From positions 492,811 to 556,810 of the forward strand of contig ML976666.1 of assembly GCA_010015655.1 (NCBI GenBank): a stretch of DNA of 64,000 bases, given 5' to 3'. Of the stretch, positions 54,956-64,000 are shown piece after piece (position 1 is the stretch's first letter; every line of letters starts with the position of its first letter). A program made the translations under genes and the position numbers. The notes under the pieces are model-generated. The model saw nothing but the letters and a program-made list of their open reading frames with translations, searched no databases and was not told where the DNA came from. The stretch comes from Bimuria novae-zelandiae CBS 107.79 (lineage: Eukaryota > Ascomycota > Dothideomycetes > Pleosporales > Didymosphaeriaceae).

Positions 54956-56965
54956 TCAAGTTCTGTTAAAAGTTAGCAGACTGAGGACTGCGGAGGACTG
55001 CAACATACCACTCCTCGCTTCACGAAACCTCGTAGGTCTGTCTTCGTCCTCCGAATACCTATAAGTAGGTATAATCGTCTTCTTTCCTTGTGCCTTCGTG
55101 AAGTCGAGGTGTATATCTCGTGTTTGTACAAGCGTATCGTTCGAGGGGACAAGATCGCCTTTGTTCATCAGCCAGATAAGCTGTCCCCGAACCACTCGAA
55201 GACGAGTTTGGGTTTCAGTAAAGGCGTCTTTAGGGTTGTGATAGGCTGCGTTGAAGTGTTGCAGTACGCTGACTCCATAGTGATGACGGCAGTAGTCAGC
55301 TCGTGTAAGCTTCTGTGAACTAAGCTTCTCGATCCCGCAGATGACTGCACCTTGAACAACAGCTGTCCATGAGGTCTTAGGTCTCCTCAGGTTCAAATTA
55401 AGCTTCGATAAATACCGCCAAATTTGTTCCTGTAAATACGGTGACTTCCCGAAACCGCTAACAAGGAATATGTTCTGTTGATGTCAAACAGTTGAACCTG
55501 ATAACAAGCGGCTGATATCTACCTTCATACGTATCCCCTGTCCTGGACAACTGATTTGGAACTGATGGCCTCCGATAAGCTCGACAATCTTTCCTACGCA
55601 TTCATCGAAGAATTGCTCCATAAGAATCCTGAGCGTCTTGATAATCGAGTCTCGACCTTGATCTGTGAGACTTATCGGGGGATTGTGATCTCACTATATT
55701 TGACATTACCAGTAATTTTCAGGTTTTGAAATGGCGAAGGCAAGTCAATGTGTATGTCTCTTGTGGAACCGGCGCCAAAATCCTGCTTCCGGGCGTCGAA
55801 TTCCTTCATCAACTCCCTCATAGCTTTACCTTCAACAGAATGAGACGATATCTTGTGCTCTTCCATATGCGGATCGAGCTTCCTGTAGTTGTTTTCCCCA
55901 ATTAAGTCCCTCAGCCATCTCTTGAAGGCCATGTTGATGAAAACGGACCCACACTTAGATCCTGTGAGTATCCCAAGCTCTTCTAGTTGTAAGGACGGAT
56001 CCAGTTGCTTAACGGTATACGAAAACCACGTCCTGCACAATGCGATATTAAAAATGAAGGCCCTTGAGTGAGATCTTTCACATACCACAATTCCACCACC
56101 TGCGTCACAGAGGATGAAAGATTCATTCAGCTGTGTGTAGTCAGCTTACACCATGTGAATTTCTCCGATTTATGGTTCTCACCCTTAAAAACACTTGTCC
56201 TTCCACTTCTTTGAGATATCTTGTGGTGTACACTGCGGCCGCCTCAGACTCGGTGACAAAAATCACTTCCTTCAACATTGGTTATGACTTCCGATTGAAT
56301 CCTGCTTTAGTAAGAGCTCTATATGTCGAATTCTTCGCTCGATAGGACCAGTCCTAATATTAGTCAACAGAAATGACAACGTTCACTCCAGAGCAAAAAC
56401 ATACGGTAGGAATCGTGACCACGATATCAGTCACTATGAGACCTCGAAGCTGTTTTGAAAACTTTTCGACTGCCCTCTCCAGATATTGGAAAACTTTGGA
56501 CAGGTAGTCCGTCAAGATCTCTTCCGAGGTTTTGTGGTAGGCAAACAGTCCATTTGATCCCATCGACGAGGTGAGTTGTTGAAAATTCAAATTCCTCATT
56601 CCGTCCAGGGATTGAAGTATAAGATCCATCTCATCCATGACATCAACAGGATCAAGCTCTAGCTTAGTGTGGATCATAGTCACTGCACCCGGGCTGAGGC
56701 TACTTCCCTACTGCTGCTCTCTGGCCGCTGTTTGGGGTGAGTATGAGATGACGCTGGGAGCTTTCTCATGATTGTCCATCTGTGGTCTCCAATCTGCCAC
56801 GACATCTATTTCCTCAAGCGCGCAATTTCTACCTACTGGTGTTGCAAAAGCAATTTCTGTACAGATCTCGTCAACTAGGGAATCTATACCGGCGTCTAGA
56901 GTCGGGAATTTACCTGTGAATGTAGTGCCATAGTCAAGGCCGATGACTAAGCGCCTCTCTTCCAT
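54956..56965 (-). pseudogene. Hsp70-like (actin-like ATPase domain) protein, broken
   Basis: From the ATG at 56965: RLVIGLDYGTTFTG is the phosphate-1 loop, joined by an intron to IAFATPVG, then DVVADWRP and NHEKAPSVISYS. REQQ is followed by a TAG (56708-56710) where Trp is expected, then GSSLSPGAVTMIHTKLELDP. VTESEAAAVYTTRYLK and FILCDAGGGIV (phosphate-2 loop) follow after further introns; a TAA interrupts at 56282-56284. An extra A/T in a four-base run near 56021 shifts the frame before SYTVKQLDPSLQLEELG. Later parts read DSIIKTLRILMEQFFDECVG, FLVSGFGKSPYLQEQIW (adenosine loop) and SWTAVVQGAVICGIEK. Fungal cytosolic Hsp70-like proteins of this type are lineage-expanded with unclear roles. 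At least three lesions are seen. Confidence 0.75.
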
Positions 56966-58092
56966 CACTGAATCATCTATGCCGTTCTCCTTGATGCTGG
57001 GTTCGTTCACAGATTTAGTCGTGTGGCATTGTGCTGAATTGCTGTGCAGGCTGAAAAGTAGTTGTGACCTCTCCAAGGCTCCAGGGATCAGCCGATGTAT
57101 TCATTGCCACTATCAGTCAGGCTCAAGCTAGGCACTGTTGACTTATACGCTATACCGGTAAGTCATGTTGGTGTGGCTGATTATCTATATGATTGGCGCG
57201 CTGTGTGCGGAGGTGTGGTTCATGCTTTGGCTGCTCGCCGACAACAACACCGGAATTGGAAACTGCTGTCATGAACACCCAATGAGATGGGTAATATTCA
57301 TTCCCAGGCGCAAAGGAGTGCGCCACGTCAAAAATTAAGCTTGCATGGCTCGGATACCATATGCAAACCAGCCCGCTGGGCTTTGGTCGTGGCATACCAT
57401 AGGTATTATGCGACCAGGCTCGCTTGGTAGTGATTCATCGCTTAAAACACGATCTGGCGAAGTCTTGCACTACTCTTGTCCCTGCTTACCATCTAAGTAC
57501 AACTACCTACTAGACGATAGTCCCATAGGTATACTGCGAAGTCTCGGAAGCTCGTTGACTGAATGTCTGATGAACTAGACCCAAATTCAAAGACCCATAT
57601 ACCTCACGAACTATATCCCTCGTCGGTCTAAATATGACCAATCGCTTCATGCAACGGCCATTTTGTGCCACTTTTAAAATATAGTGCATCACAGTGCATG
57701 AGAGGAATTGCTTGGCGTTTTCAGCCTTGCAGGGTCTCGGGCACTACGGAGCGAGCAGAAGCACACAGCCGCTCGATCTTGTATCCCCCACTACACTCAG
57801 GTCCCAGTATTTACCCTAGCTGCTGGTTATGTTAGTAAACTTCTCGTGCCACACGTTTCTCATGTTCGTTGCACTGCACGTGGACCCGTGGGACGATCCA
57901 TCGAACACGTTGAAAAGATAATCCAGCTGAAGTGAGATGGATTTTGTTACGTCTGTCAAAGCCGTAGGGAAAGGTTTGCCAGGAAAGAAGACCAAGAAAA
58001 ACCCGCGCTAATCCTCCTTCGAACAATTGGGGCAATACACTTCCAGAGAACGTTCATCCGATTTCAAGGTCAGACCCCGCATTTGAGATCGC
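56966..58092. other. Intergenic region, no gene seen
   Basis: Upstream side of the Hsp70-like pseudogene. Frames are short, without features. Confidence 0.5.
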
Positions 58093-58672
58093 ATGTGCAC
58101 ATGTGCTTTAGACCTGGAACTAATGCGTGGTATAAAGAACGCTGCCGTGACAAACGCTCGTGTTACTCTTGCGAACATTACTGCCAGGATTCTTCAAGCT
58201 GGGCGACTCTTTCCGGCCTTGGCAGAACTCAACGAGGAAGACCCAGAGTCTGCTGTCAAGCAGGTTCTTGACGCGTACACGGTGTTGGAAAGGAGGCTTA
58301 ATGAGTCTCTCAGGACGCTCGAAGCACTGAAACAAATTGTGACGGTTATGAGGAGACGCGGATCACGTGTGCCAGGTGGCGGTGGTCTGGTGCTGCTTCC
58401 TCATCTTATCAAGCACCTCTTACCTCAACAGTATTATGAGATACGTCATGTAAATAGACCCCGCCACTAGCTTGTTGAGAAAAAAGCACGAGCAGCGGAC
58501 ACAGACACAACACTACACTTCAATACAACGCAATTTTACTGCAACACAAATTGTCACTACACTCAACGCAGTAAGAAGCGAATTGAAAGTTGTGAAAGAG
58601 AAGTTGGAAATTAGTGAAACAGCCCTTTCCAGAGCACAAAGAGAGAAGGATGACTTTCAGGGAAGGTTATAA
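58093..58672 (+). other. Helical ORFs, possible broken coiled-coil gene
   Basis: A 125-residue frame with ATG at 58093 is largely helical (VTLANITARILQAGRLFPAL, then VLDAYTVLERRLNESLRTLE) and stops at 58470. In another frame directly after it lies a second helical stretch (TLNAVRSELKVVKEKLEISE, then ALSRAQREKDDF) that ends at 58672. They may be two parts of one coiled-coil gene split by a frameshift or an unseen intron. No family is recognised. Confidence 0.35.
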
Positions 58673-59079
58673 AGGCACAAGAAGAGAAGGGAAAGATTGA
58701 GAACATAAATGCAGGGCTTAAGAGCACCCACGCAGGAGAGATAATATGCGTTGAACGGCATGCTATCTACACAGGACCTCATCACTTTCACGACAATGTC
58801 TGGCAACCTGAAACACTCAACTGAAATTCTATGGCATGAGTGGACGTAGCATACGATCTTTCATGGATAGGATATGATCTCGATCACATGTGCATGCCCA
58901 GTCGGGACGCTGAGTATGGAATCTGCTCTGTAGAAGCGGAAGCGCTATTCGGCCACAACAACATATTGCTGGACTCATGATTATCGCTGAAGTCGCATTA
59001 GAATAAAAACGTAGAGTTCCCTCACAATACCACCTATCAAGCCATCTTAGTAGTAGTCGGATCAAGGCTCGCAATTGTT
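58673..59079. other. Intergenic region
   Basis: Transition from normal composition to the AT-rich block. No gene seen. Confidence 0.45.
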
Positions 59080-61625
59080 CAAAATCAAATTAAAGCTTAA
59101 TTAATTTAATTTGAATAGCTTAATTAGTTTTTAATTTAAGCCAAACTTAAATAACTTACTTTAAACTAAATAACTTAATTTAATATAAATTTTTTTATAG
59201 TATAGCCTTATTAGCTACTAAAAGTTAAACTTAAAGTGTAGCGGACAGATAACCTAGTAACTCTATTAGTTAAACTAATTATCTAACTTTTAGTACTCTA
59301 GCTTTATACCTTATACCTTATACCTTACTTATAATACCTTTAGAAATATATTTAATCTACTTTTACTACACCCTATAGTAGTGCATATAGTTTTCTCTTA
59401 AAACATATTTTATCCTTTAGCATAATATTAATATCTTCTAAGTTACTTACTAGCTTATTTAACCTATCTTTATCTCTAACATGCGAACGCAAGTATACTA
59501 TTTTATATAGCTTTAATATTAATACTTAATTTTATAGTAATTATTTACTCTAACGTTAGCTTATATATAAGCACTTTTAATAATGCTAAAATTAAATTTA
59601 TAATTATAGCGCCCTTGTATATCGCCTATTAAACTTAAGTAATAACTATTAGATTTATACCCACTATAATAGTGCTAGTTATAAGACTATTTTTAATCTA
59701 TTATTCTTAATAGTAGCAGCAGGGTATCTACTCTAAAGGTATAATATTAGCTAAATAGAGCGAAATAATTTAACTAATATATATAGCCTATTTAACCTTA
59801 ATAGCTGTGTTAAAGATAATAGGATTAGTACCTTAAATACTTAACTTAGGGCTATAAATAAGCGCCTTTGTATATTTATAAATATTAACTTCTTTAAATT
59901 CTAGCAGAGGCTAGTTAATTAAGTAGTTCTTAATAACTAAAGCTATAATAGAGCGTCCTTATTATAAGTAAAAGAGATTTTTAAGGCCCTTAACCTAGAA
60001 ATTAATAACAGGTTTCTATACTAAAGTAGTAACTCTATTAAGTAGCTAATTAAGGCTTATTATAACTATAGTAAGCGTACTTTCCCTTTCTCTCTTTCTC
60101 TTAACTTTATAGACTAACTAGGTACTAAAGCTATTAGTATACTTTATTACTTTATTTAAGCTATATAATTAAAGACCTTGCTTAGCTTTAATATTTAATT
60201 ATTATATAATTACCTTTCCTTCCTTAGCGTTAAACCCTACTACCTAAATACTAATTATAAGCGGGTTAACGTCCTTGTTACCCTCTAATAGATTTATAGC
60301 TATTATACTAGAGAGGCTATCTGTAACCTTATACATACAATCTATAATAAGCACAAAATTTATAGTAGTAGTATTAGCTATATTATTAGTAATAATACCT
60401 ATAATAGCAACGCTGCCTGCTAGCTCCTTAGAAATATATTATTATTTAACTAGCGATATTATTATTTATAATATAGAAGCTATTATATTAATCTTATAGC
60501 TTAATTAGTCTTAACCTACAAGCCTAGCGTGTCTATAAAGAGGAAGTTAAATAAGGGTGCCCTTAATAATAAGCAAGTTAAGGATATTATTAAGTAAAAT
60601 AATTAGGATACTTAGTTACTTGTTACTACTTTTAGCTTAGTTAATCTACAAAATAAAGGGTCTCTTTAGGTATAATAGGCTAAGTAGAGGGAAAGAAAAG
60701 TAATTAGTAAGGCCTATAATATTATTAACTATATCTATGCTTTAGACTAGCGGAGAGAGAACTTTAGAAAGGCTTAAAAGGAGGTTAAAAGTTAAGTAAA
60801 AGTTAAGAAAATCTTTTTAATAGTCTATAATAGTAGTATACGCTAGAACTTATTATATTATATAATATATAGGCGCAGGTTTTACGTTAGAGAAATACTA
60901 AGACTACTACGTTAAGTACTAATTTTAGTATAGTACTTAAGCTTTAAAAGCTAGTTGACTTCTACCTCTTGAAACTTAAACAAGCTAATAACAAGCTTAT
61001 AAGCTATAACTAGCTTACTACTACTAAATAAAATACGCTTACCGCGATCGAAGCGCTACTTAAGCTACTATACTTAGTAATAAAAAGGCTAGAAGGCTAA
61101 AAGGTATATATCTTAATATAGCTTAATAAGATTAAAAAACTCCTTAAATACTATAAATAGTAGACTAAGCGAAGCAAGAGACAGTTCTAGCTAAGTAAAG
61201 AGGTAAAGTAATTTATAGCTTTAATATAGGTAAAGCTTAACTTTTACTTAGAGTTTTAAACTAAATACTAGCCTACACTATAGCTTAGATCCTTAACTCT
61301 AATATTAACTAGCGAGGCATCTAAAAATAATAAAAAGATTAATTTAGGTAGCTTAATAGCGCTTAAAAACGTTTTAAATCGCTATGCAAGTTTCATAATA
61401 CTAAATTTATTAATATTTATATTACTATGAAGCTATTAATTATTACTAGACCTATTTAGGCTACTTAATTATAGGTAAATATCCTTATCTTAAAAACTTA
61501 ATTTAATAATAATAACCTTTTCTTTTTTAATAACTATATTCTTTTTAAGCCTAATACTAAAACGCTCGCACAAGGGCTTAACCGTTACTACACTACACAA
61601 AAGGTACTATAGCAGGATAGTATAA
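59080..61625. other. AT-rich block, probable heavily RIP-mutated transposon remains
   Basis: About 2.5 kb made mostly of A, T and scattered TA-rich words, with TAG/TAA in every frame and hardly any CpA. No domain survives on either strand in my reading. Composition and position beside two RIP-mutated elements point to old repeats, class unknown. Confidence 0.6.
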
Positions 61626-61774
61626 TGTAAGCAGCCTAGGGCTATGTCACATGACGACACTAGTCTCATGAGTCAGCTCGATCACTATAAACGAGCCTCT
61701 GATCACTCCATGTACACAGACACACAGAACACACACAATACACTACCTTTATACATACCACCCACCTGCTTACA
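61626..61774 (+). repeat. 5' LTR of a Copia-type element
   Basis: 149 bases that begin TGTAAGCAG and end CTGCTTACA, a perfect 9-base inverted pair. It is directly followed by the same 13-base primer-binding site as the element at 29639-31370. The matching 3' LTR lies beyond the window. Confidence 0.75.
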
Positions 61775-61787
61775 GTTATGAGCCCGG
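61775..61787 (+). other. Primer-binding site, complementary to initiator tRNA-Met anticodon arm
   Basis: GTTATGAGCCCGG immediately after the LTR. Confidence 0.7.
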
Positions 61788-64000
61788 CCTAATCCGCACT
61801 CATATACATACATTGACTCCCTACCTACCTACCTGTCGATCGAACCTACTCTATAGAGCGATCTCGCCATGTCAAAGGCTATCTCGTCGATCATCCTTCA
61901 AGGGCCACACAACTGGGAACTATGGATCTATACTGTTAAAAGGCTCGCAGAGGCTGGAGACGTATGGGGATATATCAATCCAGACCTGCCACATCCGTCG
62001 ACACTAAACAAGCCTCTACAACCTACACAGATCCATGCTGCCAACGACGATGGATCACTAGCAATAGAACCTACCCTTAAAGCTCGAGCGCAGTATAATT
62101 AAGACATAAGTCTCTACTATAGAGAGCTTAAAGAATACAGGCGAACTAAAGATAAGATTAGGTAGATTAAAGCGCATGTAGCTAATACAATTATGCAGGA
62201 CCTAGTCTATTAAATTAAGGACTAAGAGTCCCTCCACGATCAGCTTAAGACTCTACAGGAGCTCTACAGTCCCACAACAGCTGATCGAGAATATCAGGTC
62301 CAGAAAGCATATAACACCGCCAAAGTTCTGCACGCTCGCAGAGAGAACCTCGAAGATTAGTGCAGCACATTCCTTGCTGCCTATAACAGGGCCAAACAAC
62401 TCCAGCTACCAGAGACGCATGGCTACAGACCACACAAGGATCTTATACGAGCCATCAAACAGATTAATCCTGGATACGCTGCTACTATCGCGATTACTGT
62501 ATTTAACGCAGAAGTAAGCTCCCACAACGACTCTGTGCAGCCAACATTGCCTAATCTACTAGCTAGTTACCTACGCTACTATCACACAACCACAACGAAA
62601 TTAACCGCCCAGAGTGGAGCATTTGCAGCTACATTAAATCAAGAAGAGTCTCCATACAAACAAAACAGTAGAAAGAGATCTCGCCAGGACAAGCCATTAA
62701 AGCTATTAAAACCATGCCTCTGTGGAGACCTACACTACTAGGGACAGTATCCGTACATCGACACCTCACTACGCAAAGGAGGATTTGTTAAAGACCCTAA
62801 AAAAGCCAAGAAAATAGTAGAGTTTAAAGCTAAGGATAAGAACGGCATATTAAATAAGATTTAGGAGAAGAATTAACGCTATAAGAAGCAGAGGACCCAC
62901 AAGAGCCATATAGCAGAACCTAATTCGATAGAAATTAACGCAGGCGATGCACCTACAAGCAACCTTCTAAATAAGGTATATGCTATCTACTTATTGGCAT
63001 TTAATAATTAGCTAGCGCACCGAAACTTCCCGCTTCTCCACTCATAGACGCTGGACCCCGCTACTGATATCCACATCTGCAATAATCCGACCGAGTTCTA
63101 ATAGAAAGCTCCTGCATCACCTAACAATATCGTACTTGCAGGCGGTACTGAGATGACTATCTAGGCATGGGGAGAAGTCGAGATACCTCTATCAACACCA
63201 TAAGGACAAAAGAAAACAAAGCTTAAGAGTGTAGCCTTGATCCCTAGCTTTTTTACAAGCCTAGTCTCTCTTGCCTGGCTATCATCGTTAAATGTCTATT
63301 TCGACTCTAGTAGAAATGCACTATATCAATCCAACTTATTAGGCTCACGAGTAGAAGACATCGCCACCCTTACTAGACTAGGTAGATACTGGCTAGTAGT
63401 CCATCGAACTAAATCTCTATCTACTTAATCCGCTCAGGCTCAGGCTTTTGTAACCTATTAACGTCGGCTATAATACTCTGCTCTATCGCCTAGACTAAGA
63501 TCACTTAGCAAGTCTCAGCTCCATATACTAATAGGACATCCAAGTAGTGACGCTATTAATTAACTACAGAATCACGTGATAGGCATACAGCTATCCACTA
63601 GATCTACTCCTTAAATAATTAACTGCGAAGAATGCCTACAAAGCAAAGCACATCAAATCATCTCACGGCGAAATGGCCATGAGATTGGAGCCACAAGAGC
63701 CTTTAAAACTATTGCTATTAATCTTATTGAGCTTGATGCAAGAGCCTACAATGGCGACCGATACGTCTTCCATGGGTTTAATCTATTCTCGAAATTCCAT
63801 TTCGTCTATACAATACCTAGACGGGACAAGCTTATGCTCCTGTCTATCATCAGACGACTAGATTGAACAATTAAATGAGAATTTAACACAACTGTCACCT
63901 TTCTCATCGCTGACGACGAGCGAGGATATGGCCTGACAGACGACTCTGCTAGAGACTACTGTTAGAGAGAAGGTATCAAGCTACTAATTAGAGCTCCACA
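61788..64000 (+). mobile_element. Copia-type gag-pol, RIP-mutated, runs off the window
   Basis: One frame from the ATG at 61869 carries the whole order with stops at CAG/CAA/TGG-type sites. Gag starts SKAISSIILQGPHNWELWIY. The zinc knuckle CLCGDLHY is followed by GQYPYI, where Tyr replaces the last Cys, as a G-to-A change would do. The protease region reads LDPATDIHICNNPTEF. The pre-integrase part is SLNVYFDSSRNALYQSNLLG, and the integrase reads FHGFNLFSKFHFVYTIPRRD and ADDERGYGLTDDSARDY. The reverse transcriptase should follow after 64000. It is dead by nonsense changes. Confidence 0.85.

Noticed and set aside
60275..60499. A 74-codon hydrophobic ORF in the AT-rich block
   Set aside because: Ile/Leu/Tyr-rich reading is expected by chance in DNA of this composition.

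Overview
The window reads as nuclear DNA of a filamentous ascomycete, most likely a dothideomycete of the Pleosporales type. Genes carry short (about 50-60 base) GT-AG introns with CTAAC-like branch points. The families present are fungal: UstYa-like oxidase, 2EXR/F-box-like proteins, CFEM-PTH11 receptor, HET remnant, Whi5-like regulator and CBM18 secreted protein. The transposons carry the mark of repeat-induced point mutation (RIP): C-to-T and G-to-A changes at CpA/TpG that turn CAG, CAA and TGG codons into stops. The order is inferred from gene content only.

Region 1 (1-16 kb) is accessory-like. It holds a HET-domain remnant, an intact UstYa-family gene, an unrecognised secreted protein, an SDR enzyme, an NmrA-like pseudogene, a 2EXR gene, a three-domain chitin-binding secreted protein, a broken F-box/ankyrin-like gene, a rhodanese (TrhO/TSTD2-like) gene and an NmrA-like gene.

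Region 2 (16-24 kb) holds two central-metabolism genes, carnitine acetyltransferase and mitochondrial malate dehydrogenase. Both can be fully spliced by eye. The acetyltransferase has an upstream mitochondrial presequence exon and a C-terminal peroxisomal AKL signal. Then come a 2EXR gene broken by a 20-bp tandem duplication and two tiny membrane-protein genes.

Region 3 (24-32 kb) is the most unusual. Four minus-strand genes or pseudogenes appear to be shuffled versions of one family that I cannot name. The modules are a short N-terminal motif (SIMSIQN-like), U1/JAZ-like C2H2 fingers, an RGGVxKP linker, a Myb/SANT-like helix block and a YNPG tail. One member is a decayed seven-finger array built on a 105-bp repeat. 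The cluster abuts a small non-autonomous Copia-type LTR element (29.6-31.4 kb) with a perfect 5-bp target-site duplication.

Region 4 (32-48 kb) is mostly ordinary: a small Ser/Pro-rich protein, a CFEM-PTH11-like receptor, a cytochrome P450, a Whi5/Nrm1-like cell-cycle repressor, a four-TM membrane protein, and a mitochondrial adrenodoxin-type reductase (ARH1-like).

Region 5 (48-64 kb) is transposon-dominated. A full-length RIP-mutated Tad-like LINE lies just downstream of the ARH1-like gene with a 13-bp target-site duplication. It is followed by an Hsp70-like pseudogene, a helical small ORF, an AT-rich block without readable genes, and the 5' part of a RIP-mutated Copia element running off the window. 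Both Copia-type elements carry a primer-binding site complementary to the anticodon arm of initiator tRNA-Met, which suggests half-tRNA priming.
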